5,514 nucleotides of DNA from Prevotellaceae bacterium (GTDB taxonomy: Bacteria > Bacteroidota > Bacteroidia > Bacteroidales > UBA932), in the NCBI GenBank assembly GCA_031289385.1, contig JAITPP010000024.1, forward strand, positions 1-5,514, given 5' to 3'. Both the position numbers and the translations under genes were made by a program. The notes beneath the pieces are model-generated. The model did no database searches. It worked only from the letters and a program-made list of their open reading frames with translations, and had not been told where the DNA came from. The first letter of the stretch is position 1; each line of letters opens with the position of its first letter. Shown here piece after piece: positions 1-5,514 of the stretch.

Positions 1-104
1 ATAGAAATGCCCCCAGCCCCTAAAGGGGAGTTTTGGGCAGTGCAGAAAGTTTAGGCAGTGCAGAAAAAGTCCCCTTCAGGGGATTTAGGGGCGAGAGGAA
101 TTGA
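1..104. repeat. box A, copy 1: 104-bp G/C-clustered direct repeat
   Basis: This block is identical base for base to 327-430, an offset of 326. It contains clustered C and G runs in otherwise AT-rich DNA. Two small hairpins are visible: CCCC-TAAA-GGGG (17-28) and TCCCC-TTCA-GGGGA (70-83). The outer sequences GCCCCTAAA (16-24) and TTTAGGGGC (84-92) are complementary, so the whole box could alternatively fold as one larger stem. Between them the 13-mer GGCAGTGCAGAAA occurs twice (36-48 and 54-66, period 18). The structure resembles a REP-like palindromic intergenic element. I cannot assign a named family. It may start before the window. Confidence 0.85.
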
Positions 105-205
105 AAATTGAAAATTGAAAATTACTGATTACGGAATTACAGAATACTGAATACAGAATTACGGAATACCAAATACTAAATACCAACGACTAAATACGGA
201 ATACT
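103..205. repeat. degenerate 7-bp tandem repeat array, copy 1
   Basis: The array starts with three GAAAATT units (103-123), then a 3-bp ACT spacer, then heptads from 127: GATTACG, an 8-bp GAATTACA, GAATACT, GAATACA, an 8-bp GAATTACG, GAATACC, AAATACT, AAATACC, AACGACT, AAATACG, GAATACT. The consensus is roughly RAWTACN. Bases 142-197 are identical to 502-557 in the second array. The strict 7-bp period with point variants resembles the short tandemly repeated repetitive (STRR) heptamers described in cyanobacteria, though I do not claim homology. No function can be read from the sequence. Confidence 0.8.
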
Positions 206-209
206 CTTT

Positions 210-312
210 TTCTTTGTGTTCTTTGTGAAATACTTTGTGAACTTTGTGGTTAGTTCTTTTTATGTTTTTTTACCACAAAGCGCACAAAGTTTTTCACAAA
301 TAACACAAAAAA
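210..312. repeat. long imperfect inverted repeat, 41-bp arms, CTTTGTG/CACAAAG words
   Basis: The left arm 210-250 pairs with the right arm 272-312 at 36 of 41 positions, leaving a T-rich 21-nt loop (251-271). The left arm holds four CTTTGTG words (starting 212, 221, 233, 242; spacing 9, 12, 9). The right arm holds four CACAAAN words (starting 274, 283, 295, 304) with the same mirrored spacing. If transcribed it would form a long hairpin. It is too long and not GC-rich enough for a typical intrinsic terminator, and no adjoining gene is visible that it would terminate. It sits between the two box A/heptad units and may be a small non-autonomous palindromic element. Confidence 0.75.
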
Positions 313-326
313 TGAATAACTTACGG

Positions 327-430
327 ATAGAAATGCCCCCAGCCCCTAAAGGGGAGTTTTGGGCAGTGCAGAAAGTTTAGGCAGTGCAGAAAAAGTCCCC
401 TTCAGGGGATTTAGGGGCGAGAGGAATTGA
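327..430. repeat. box A, copy 2: 104-bp G/C-clustered direct repeat
   Basis: This is the second perfect copy of the 1-104 block, with the same paired hairpins (343-354 and 396-409), the same outer complementary ends (342-350 with 410-418) and the same doubled 13-mer (362-374 and 380-392). It is preceded by unrelated sequence, the right arm of the inverted repeat plus a short AT-rich link. Position 327 therefore marks the left limit of the homology that can be seen. Identity ends at 430/431 (A in copy 1, G in copy 2), where the heptad array begins. No mismatch over 104 bp suggests recent duplication or ongoing homogenisation. Confidence 0.85.
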
Positions 431-558
431 GAATTGAAAATTACTGAATACAGAATACAGAATACTGATTACAGAATACTGATTACAGAATACTGAATAC
501 TGAATACTGAATACAGAATTACGGAATACCAAATACTAAATACCAACGACTAAATACC
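429..558. repeat. degenerate 7-bp tandem repeat array, copy 2 (expanded)
   Basis: This follows box A copy 2 exactly as array 1 follows copy 1. It begins GAGAATT, GAAAATT, ACT, and then has sixteen units from 446 to 558. Within it GAATACT-GATTACA occurs as a 14-bp unit twice in tandem (460-473 and 474-487), followed by three GAATACT units (488-508). The 3' part (502-557) is identical to 142-197, including the one 8-bp unit, GAATTACG at 516-523. Relative to array 1 the extra units are all in the 5' part. That is the pattern expected of slippage or unequal recombination inside a tandem array. Confidence 0.8.
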
Positions 559-591
559 AACCCCCTAATTACCAGAATTATATGTTTTTCG

Positions 592-603
592 CATTTTAAA
601 ATG
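592..603. repeat. 12-bp perfect palindrome in the purH leader
   Basis: CATTTTAAAATG reads the same on both strands. It is partly framed by TTCGC (588-592) and GCGAA (614-618). It could be an operator half-site pair or simply chance in AT-rich DNA. No regulator can be named. Confidence 0.3.
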
Positions 604-670
604 TTTATAAAAAGCGAATATATGTTATTAACTTATTTCATTTTCTTATTTTCGATGCTGAAAAAATCAT

Positions 671-678
671 TACTTTTG
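671..678 (+). promoter_or_regulatory. probable purH promoter, Bacteroidota -7 box
   Basis: TACTTTTG matches the Bacteroidota -7 consensus TAnnTTTG exactly. The upstream -33 element (TTTG) is not well matched; the nearest candidate is the T-rich TTTTCG at 649-654, slightly closer than usual. Transcription would start near 684 and leave an AT-rich leader of about 60 nt before the purH ATG at 743. A sigma70-like TATAAT at 722-727 was judged less likely because it would leave almost no leader and Bacteroidota housekeeping promoters differ from that consensus. Confidence 0.45.
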
Positions 679-742
679 GGCTAAAATGAAATATATTTTT
701 TAGACAAAAACAAAATCAACATATAATCAGTGATTTATTATA

Positions 743-2272
743 ATGGGTAGTGATAAAATAAAAATTAAAGCAGCATTAATTTCAGTGTTTTACAAAGACG
801 GACTGAATGAAATTATAGAACAACTAAATAAATTTAATGTAAAAATTTACTCGACGGGCGGAACTTATGAATTTATTAAAAGTTTAGGCGTTGAAGTTCA
901 AACTGTCGAAAGTTTGACATCGTATCCATCAATTTTTGGCGGTAGAGTGAAAACATTGCACCCTAAAATTTTTGGCGGAATTTTGTTCAGACGCGATAAT
1001 GCAACCGATGCGGAAGAGCAAATTCAATATGAAATTCCGAATATAGATTTGGTGATTGTAGATTTGTACCCGTTTGAAGAAACACTAAAACAAAATGCAA
1101 GCGAAGAGCAGCAAATAGAAAAAATTGATATTGGCGGAATTTCATTAATTCGCGCAGCAGCCAAAAATTTTAATGATGTTCTTGTTGTTTCATCACGAAA
1201 TCAATACGGTTGTTTGAAAGAAATATTATCTGAAAATCAAGGAGAAACAACGCTCGAACAACGCAAATATTTTGCCGCCGAAGCATTTAATATATCATCG
1301 CATTACGATACCGAAATATTCAAATATTTTAATCAACAACAAAATAAAGATATTTTTATTGAAAATATAAATCAATCAATTCCACTTCGTTACGGCGAAA
1401 ATCCACATCAAAAAGCAACATTTTTCGGCAATACTAATGAAATTTTTAACCAATTGCACGGAAAAGAAATATCATACAATAATCTTTTGGATATAGATTC
1501 GGCAATAAATTTAATAAGCGAATTTGCAGAGCCTACATTTGCAATTTTAAAACATAACAACGCTTGCGGATGCGCCTCGCGAAACGATATAACCGAAGCG
1601 TGGAAACTTGCTTTGCAAGCCGACACTGTTTCTGCTTTCGGCGGCGTACTTATTGCTAACCGAACTATTGACAAAACCTGCGCCGACGAAATAAATAAAA
1701 TATTTTTTGAAGTAGTTATCGCACCCGATTTTACTGACGATGCCTTAGATATTCTGAAATCGAAAAAAAACAGAATAATTTTACAGCAAAAACAATTTGC
1801 TCCTCCACAAAAACAATTTAGAACAATACTTAATGGTGTTGTACAACAAGATAAAGACAACTGCGTAGGCGGAACAGGCGAAATAACATTTATGACAAAC
1901 GCCAAACCCGACGAAGAACAAATGCGCGATTTAATTTTTGCAAACAAATTAGTTAAACATTCAAAATCGAATGCGATTGTACTTGCTAAAAATTGCATGA
2001 TGTTGTCGAGCGGCATAGGGCAAACATCCAGAGTCGATTCGCTTAAACAGGCAATAGAAAAAGCAAATAACTTTGAACTGTCGCTTGATAAGGCTGTAAT
2101 GGCATCGGATGCGTTTTTTCCGTTTGCCGATTGCGTACAAATAGCACACGAGGCGGGAGTTACGGCAATAATACAGCCGGGAGGTTCTGTTCGCGATAAA
2201 GATTCTGTTGATTATTGTAACCAACACGGAGTATCAATGATTTCAACAGGAATAAGACATTTCAGACATTAA
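743..2272 (+). CDS. purH: bifunctional AICAR transformylase / IMP cyclohydrolase (PurH)
   Basis: PurH carries out the last two steps of de novo purine synthesis in the cytoplasm. It formylates AICAR with 10-formyl-tetrahydrofolate to give FAICAR, then closes the ring to IMP. The protein has 509 residues, the usual length for Bacteroidota. The N-terminal IMP cyclohydrolase (MGS-like) domain spans about 8-190 and shows STGGT (37-41), GGRVKTLHPKI (66-76) and IDIGGISLIRAAAKN (128-142). The C-terminal transformylase domain (about 200-509) has RYGENPHQ (216-223), the catalytic Lys270-His271 in KHNNACG, SAFGG (297-301) and the conserved ending around STGIRHF (501-507). The family is highly conserved and both active sites look intact. 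The ATG at 743 gives the normal N-terminus, with only an AT-rich leader and no Shine-Dalgarno sequence. It is the first gene of the run and the probable promoter lies just upstream. Confidence 0.97.
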   Translation: MGSDKIKIKAALISVFYKDGLNEIIEQLNKFNVKIYSTGGTYEFIKSLGVEVQTVESLTSYPSIFGGRVKTLHPKIFGGILFRRDNATDAEEQIQYEIPNIDLVIVDLYPFEETLKQNASEEQQIEKIDIGGISLIRAAAKNFNDVLVVSSRNQYGCLKEILSENQGETTLEQRKYFAAEAFNISSHYDTEIFKYFNQQQNKDIFIENINQSIPLRYGENPHQKATFFGNTNEIFNQLHGKEISYNNLLDIDSAINLISEFAEPTFAILKHNNACGCASRNDITEAWKLALQADTVSAFGGVLIANRTIDKTCADEINKIFFEVVIAPDFTDDALDILKSKKNRIILQQKQFAPPQKQFRTILNGVVQQDKDNCVGGTGEITFMTNAKPDEEQMRDLIFANKLVKHSKSNAIVLAKNCMMLSSGIGQTSRVDSLKQAIEKANNFELSLDKAVMASDAFFPFADCVQIAHEAGVTAIIQPGGSVRDKDSVDYCNQHGVSMISTGIRHFRH

Positions 2273-2328
2273 AACTGAATAAAACATGAATAAAATTAAA
2301 ATTATAATAATAAAAAAATATTAAGAAA

Positions 2329-3345
2329 ATGGCATTTTCGTTACTTACACAGGAATTAGCAATGGATTTAGGTACAGCCAACACTCTTATTCTTCATAAC
2401 GATAAGATTGTTGTAGATGAGCCATCGATAGTTGCGATTGATAAACAAACAAACAAATTGAAAGCGCTGGGACACGCAGCGCGACAAATGCAAGGACGCG
2501 AACACGAAGGCATAAAAGTTATTCGCCCTTTGCGCGACGGCGTAATAGCCGATTTTGACGCCGCCGAAATGATGATTCGCGGATTGATAAAAATGATAAA
2601 CAACAAAAATCGCTGGTTGCAACCTACAATAAAAATAGTTATAGGAATACCATCGGGAAGCACCGAAGTAGAACGCAGAGCTGTTCGCGATTCTGCCGAA
2701 AATGCAGGCGGACGCGGCGTTTATCTTATCTTCGAGCCAATGGCGGCAGCCTTAGGAATAGGACTTGACGTGATGGCGCCCACAGGAAACATGGTTATTG
2801 ATATTGGCGGCGGCACAAGCGAAATAGCAGTAATATCGCTTGGCGGTATTGTTTGCGGCGAAAGTATTCGCACCGCAGGCGATGTTTTCACTAACGACAT
2901 AAAAGAATTTATGCGTCAGGAATACAGCGTGCGCATTGGCGAGCGTACAGCCGAAGATATTAAAATCGCCGTAGGCTCGGCACTTACCGAATTAGACAAT
3001 CCTCCGGCTGATTATGTTGTCAGAGGACCTAATATCATAACAAATTTGCCGCTCGAAATTGCCGTATCATATCAAAAAATTGCTATGGCGCTTGATAAAT
3101 CAATAGCGCGGCTTGAAACGGCAATTATAAACGTACTTGAAAAAATGCCGCCCGAATTGTATGCCGATGTGGTATCAAACGGAATTCATTTAACAGGCGG
3201 CGGAGCATTGCTGAAAGGATTGGATAAACGATTGAAACAGAAAATAAATATTCCGTTTATTGTTTCCGAAGACCCGCTTAGAGCCGTTGCACGCGGAACA
3301 GGTTTGGCATTAAAGAATATTGAAAAATTCCCGTTTTTAATGTAA
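2329..3345 (+). CDS. mreB: rod shape-determining protein MreB, bacterial actin
   Basis: MreB is an ATP-binding actin homologue that polymerises under the inner membrane and directs lateral cell-wall synthesis in rod-shaped cells. The 338-residue length is typical. The actin-fold nucleotide motifs are present: phosphate-1 MDLGTANT (12-19), phosphate-2 IDIGGGTSE (157-165) and the adenosine motif HLTGGGALLKGL (287-298). The MreB signatures GIPSG (106-110) and FEPMAAALGIG (135-145) are also present. The short hydrophobic N-terminus before the first motif (AFSLL) could help membrane attachment. The ATG at 2329 gives the expected N-terminus. The 56-bp gap after purH is AT-rich without a GC-rich hairpin or a TAnnTTTG box, so read-through from purH is plausible. 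No missing key residue was noticed. Confidence 0.97.
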   Translation: MAFSLLTQELAMDLGTANTLILHNDKIVVDEPSIVAIDKQTNKLKALGHAARQMQGREHEGIKVIRPLRDGVIADFDAAEMMIRGLIKMINNKNRWLQPTIKIVIGIPSGSTEVERRAVRDSAENAGGRGVYLIFEPMAAALGIGLDVMAPTGNMVIDIGGGTSEIAVISLGGIVCGESIRTAGDVFTNDIKEFMRQEYSVRIGERTAEDIKIAVGSALTELDNPPADYVVRGPNIITNLPLEIAVSYQKIAMALDKSIARLETAIINVLEKMPPELYADVVSNGIHLTGGGALLKGLDKRLKQKINIPFIVSEDPLRAVARGTGLALKNIEKFPFLM

Positions 3346-3365
3346 GAAAATAAAAAAAATTACAG

Positions 3366-4190
3366 ATGACGCCGATACTTCGTTTCTTGCTTCGTTATCA
3401 GAAAATAATTCTGTTTTTGGTATTGGAAGTTTTTGCATTTGTGTTGATATTAAACAATTCGAGTTATCAAAAAACACAATTTGCCGCTTTCGTTGATAAT
3501 ATCAAAGGTATTGTATATGACAAATATGCGGGAGTACGACAATATTTCACATTACAGGCAGAAAATGAAAAACTTATTGCCGAAAATCTTGAATTGCGCA
3601 ACAAACTTAATCATTATGAAAGTTTTGATACTGTACGCAGCATTGTTGTAAAAGATATTGTTCGTCACACTGCTTACACTTGCAAAACTGCAAAAATTAT
3701 AAGAAATTCGACAAATAAAATTCAAAATTTTATGATATTGAATATCGGCAGCAAACAAGGCGTGCGCCCCGAAATGGGAGTAATATCAAACGAAGGAAAA
3801 ATGATAGGAATGATTGTAAAAACTTCGGCAAATTACTCTTCGGCAATATCAATATTAAATACAGGATTTACAAAATTCAGCGGCAAATTGAAACGCACAG
3901 GCGACTACGGAACAATTTCATGGAACGGTTTGAACATAAGTTCGGTACAACTTCACGATATTATTCAGCAAAGCGATGTAGTTGTTGGCGATACGGTTAC
4001 AACAAATCAACATTCAGGCGTTTTTCCCGAAAATATTTTGATAGGAACGGTAGAAAAAATTAATGTAAAAGATGGCATTTTCTATGAAATAGATGTAAAA
4101 CTGAGCCAAAATATGAAATTACTACAAAATGTATATGTAATTGAAAATCACAATAAAGAAGAAATAGAAGCACTGTTAAAAGATGAATGA
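3366..4190 (+). CDS. mreC: rod shape-determining protein MreC
   Basis: MreC is a bitopic inner-membrane protein whose periplasmic part binds and activates PBP2 and links it to MreB, MreD and RodA. The 274-residue product has a short basic cytoplasmic N-terminus and a single membrane segment at about 13-30. A heptad-like coiled coil follows at about 60-84 (QAENEKLIAENLELRNKL). The beta-rich MreC core has the recognisable stretches ILNIGSKQGVRPEMGVIS (124-141) and SGVFPENILIGTV (217-229). The order and length fit Bacteroidota MreC. It starts 20 bp after mreB, and its stop codon lies inside the mreD start region (ATGAATGA, 4183-4190), suggesting coupled translation. There is no purine-rich ribosome site of the GGAGG type. 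Confidence 0.93.
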   Translation: MTPILRFLLRYQKIILFLVLEVFAFVLILNNSSYQKTQFAAFVDNIKGIVYDKYAGVRQYFTLQAENEKLIAENLELRNKLNHYESFDTVRSIVVKDIVRHTAYTCKTAKIIRNSTNKIQNFMILNIGSKQGVRPEMGVISNEGKMIGMIVKTSANYSSAISILNTGFTKFSGKLKRTGDYGTISWNGLNISSVQLHDIIQQSDVVVGDTVTTNQHSGVFPENILIGTVEKINVKDGIFYEIDVKLSQNMKLLQNVYVIENHNKEEIEALLKDE

Positions 4191-4701
4191 TTTTGTAAAA
4201 TATTTGTTATGGGCTGTATGCTTGGTATTATTGCAGGAATTTCTGTTCAATAATATACAGTTCGTACACTTTTTGTCGCCGTATATTTATATTTTTTTAA
4301 TTCTTATTTTGCCGTTTAATATGCACACGTCGCTAATTATGCTTGTAGCCTTCGTGCTCGGATTAAGCGTAGATATAATCTCGGCAGGCGTACTCGGCTC
4401 ACACGCAGCCGCTTGCACCCTAATGGCATATTGCCGTAATATCATTACCAAAGTTACAATGCCACGAGGCGATTATGAAAATACATCAACAGCCACAGCC
4501 TTGCACATCAACCTTAGACAATTTATATTATACGCATTTTTACTTGTATTTCTACATCATTTTATATTGTTTTTTGTAGAAATATTTACGCTTAAAAACT
4601 TTATTTTTACGCTGATACAAATTATTGCAAGTTCGGCGATTTCAACTGTATTCATAATATTATTCAAACTTCTTTTCGGATATAAAAAAGATGTGCAATG
4701 A
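4183..4701 (+). CDS. mreD: rod shape-determining protein MreD
   Basis: MreD is a small polytopic inner-membrane protein of the elongasome. Its biochemical role is poorly defined, but it associates with MreC and PBP2. The 172-residue product is strongly hydrophobic, with probable membrane segments at about 6-23, 32-46, 49-66, 112-132 and 139-165, plus a less hydrophobic stretch at 70-88. The most family-like region is GLSVDIISAGVLGSHAAAC (60-78); HHFILFFVE (125-133) also resembles Bacteroidales MreD. MreD sequences diverge greatly, so the call rests on topology, these motifs and position between mreC and mrdA. The ATG at 4183 overlaps mreC by 8 nt, and the stop TGA (4699-4701) overlaps the next ATG. 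Confidence 0.88.
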   Translation: MNDFVKYLLWAVCLVLLQEFLFNNIQFVHFLSPYIYIFLILILPFNMHTSLIMLVAFVLGLSVDIISAGVLGSHAAACTLMAYCRNIITKVTMPRGDYENTSTATALHINLRQFILYAFLLVFLHHFILFFVEIFTLKNFIFTLIQIIASSAISTVFIILFKLLFGYKKDVQ

Positions 4702-5514
4702 AAGTGATAGTTACAAAAAATAAAATAATTATGCTTGCTACATGTATTGTGGCAGTCGTTATTATTGCCAAATTATTTTATATACAGGTGTTAGACGATG
4801 AATACGAAATGATTGCAAAACGCAACGCGCTGTTTTATCAAACACAATATCCCGCACGAGGTTTGATATACGACAGAAATAATAATGTGTTGGTATCAAA
4901 CCAAACAATGTACGATGTAGCAGTAATTCCGCGCGAAATAACCGATTTTGACACATTGGAACTTTGTAAAATATTAAATATCAGTAAAGATGTATTAACA
5001 CAATCGCTTATCGACTTAAAAATAAAAAATAAAAACAAAGGCATAGCAAGTTATCAGCAAACGCCTATTGTAAAACACATTAGCGTAGAAGCATACACAC
5101 GTTTTCAAGAAAAATCATTATATACATTTCCCGGATTTTATATCCGCGCATATACAGCCCGAAAATATACAATAAATTCGGCAGCCAACCTGCTCGGATA
5201 CATAACCGAAGTTGATAAAAACGATATAAAAAACGATTCGTATTATCAACAAGGCGATTTTATAGGAAAAAACGGAATTGAAGCGCGGTATGAAAAAGAA
5301 TTGCGCGGACGAAAAGGCGTAGCAATTTATACCCGCGACGTGCGCAACCAATTAAAAGACTCTTATAAAAACGGCGAAGAAGATTCGATGGCAGTAACAG
5401 GCTTGGATTTGATATGTACTATCGACTCGGCTTTGCAAAACTACGGCGAAAAACTTATGCAAAACAAAATAAACAAAGCAAACAACATAGCACCAAAAAA
5501 ACAAAGAAACAAGA
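4698..5514 (+). CDS. mrdA: penicillin-binding protein 2 (PBP2), N-terminal part, cut by window edge
   Basis: PBP2 is the class B transpeptidase of the elongasome, anchored in the inner membrane with its catalytic domain in the periplasm. The frame stays open from 4698 to the last base, giving 272 residues of a protein usually about 600-650 long. It shows a basic N-terminus, a membrane anchor at about 9-29, and the dimerisation-domain signature YPARGLIYDRNNNVLVSN (51-68). LGYITEVD (166-173), FIGKNGIEARYEKELRGRKG (188-207) and GLDLICTIDSALQNYGEKLM (235-254) follow. The catalytic SxxK, SxN and KTG motifs lie beyond the window. The ATG at 4698 overlaps the mreD stop (ATGA) and supplies the positive residues before the anchor, so it is preferred over the ATG at 4731. 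After residue 256 the sequence turns K/N/Q-rich instead of the usual GSIVAIEP-type segment. Confidence 0.92.
   Translation, partial: MKVIVTKNKIIMLATCIVAVVIIAKLFYIQVLDDEYEMIAKRNALFYQTQYPARGLIYDRNNNVLVSNQTMYDVAVIPREITDFDTLELCKILNISKDVLTQSLIDLKIKNKNKGIASYQQTPIVKHISVEAYTRFQEKSLYTFPGFYIRAYTARKYTINSAANLLGYITEVDKNDIKNDSYYQQGDFIGKNGIEARYEKELRGRKGVAIYTRDVRNQLKDSYKNGEEDSMAVTGLDLICTIDSALQNYGEKLMQNKINKANNIAPKKQRNK

Larger units (their letters stand above)
1..742. other. gene-free region upstream of purH: composite repeats, then AT-rich leader
   Basis: I see no credible coding sequence here on either strand. Bases 1-558 are repeats in the order box A, heptad array, long inverted repeat, box A, heptad array. 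Bases 559-742 are non-repetitive, AT-rich sequence holding a 12-bp palindrome and a probable promoter for purH. Most of the heptad arrays consist of 7-bp units, which would shift reading frame at every repeat, and some junctions create TGA stops, so they are not coding. The left edge of the window coincides with the first base of the matched repeat, so the repeat complex may extend further left and the upstream gene is not visible. Confidence 0.85.

Noticed and set aside
210..312. intrinsic terminator
   Set aside because: The arms are far longer and more AT-rich than a terminator stem, no compact GC hairpin with a following U-tract is present, and no gene end is visible beside it.
446..558. 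possible CRISPR array
   Set aside because: The repeats are 7 bp and directly contiguous with no unique spacers, and no cas genes are nearby.
722..727. TATAAT as a sigma70-type -10 box for purH
   Set aside because: Transcription would start within about 10 bases of the ATG, the -35 partner is poor, and Bacteroidota promoters normally use TAnnTTTG instead.
559..742. purine riboswitch in the purH leader
   Set aside because: No three-way junction or conserved purine-aptamer loop sequences are visible; the leader is short and AT-rich.
1408..2016. 202-codon open frame on the minus strand
   Set aside because: It lies wholly inside purH, whose plus-strand protein carries intact family motifs across this whole span. 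The antisense translation shows no recognisable domain.
2273..2328. terminator or separate mreB promoter in the purH-mreB gap
   Set aside because: The 56 bp are almost all A and T with no GC-rich hairpin and no TAnnTTTG motif.
1961..2663. several minus-strand open frames of 84-89 codons in and across purH and mreB
   Set aside because: They are antisense to highly conserved coding sequence, show no motif and have no promoter or ribosome-site support.
4762..5351. minus-strand open frames opposite mrdA
   Set aside because: The plus strand reads continuously as PBP2 with conserved signatures through this span, so the antisense frames are chance.

Overview
The window looks like chromosomal DNA from a member of the Bacteroidota, most likely near the Bacteroidales. 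The protein sequences resemble Bacteroidales PurH, MreB, MreC, MreD and PBP2, and the gene order purH-mreB-mreC-mreD-mrdA is, from memory, typical of that phylum. The DNA is AT-rich. The gene starts lack strong Shine-Dalgarno sequences, and a Bacteroidota-type -7 box (TAnnTTTG) lies upstream of purH. The species cannot be named from the sequence alone.

Bases 1-742 contain no gene. Bases 1-558 are a composite repeat region. A 104-bp G/C-clustered box occurs twice without a mismatch (1-104 and 327-430). Each copy is followed by an array of degenerate 7-bp tandem repeats (GAATACT/GATTACA/AAATACC type). Between the two units lies a 41-bp-arm imperfect inverted repeat (210-312) built from CTTTGTG/CACAAAG words with mirrored spacing. 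Bases 559-742 are an AT-rich leader with a probable promoter for purH.

Bases 743-5514 hold five plus-strand genes in close order. purH (743-2272) encodes the bifunctional enzyme for the last two steps of IMP synthesis. It is followed after 56 bp by mreB (2329-3345), after 20 bp by mreC (3366-4190), then by mreD (4183-4701, 8-nt overlap) and mrdA/PBP2 (from 4698, 4-nt ATGA overlap). mrdA is open at the right edge.

The four downstream genes form the core of the rod-shape elongasome. MreB filaments under the membrane, the MreC periplasmic scaffold and the membrane protein MreD organise the peptidoglycan transpeptidase PBP2, so a rod-shaped cell is expected. rodA would be the expected next gene outside the window. 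No terminator hairpin or clear internal promoter is visible between the genes, so co-transcription with purH is plausible.

The coding part is ordinary core genome. The least explained elements are the repeat complex upstream of purH and an unusual K/N/Q-rich stretch at the truncated end of mrdA.
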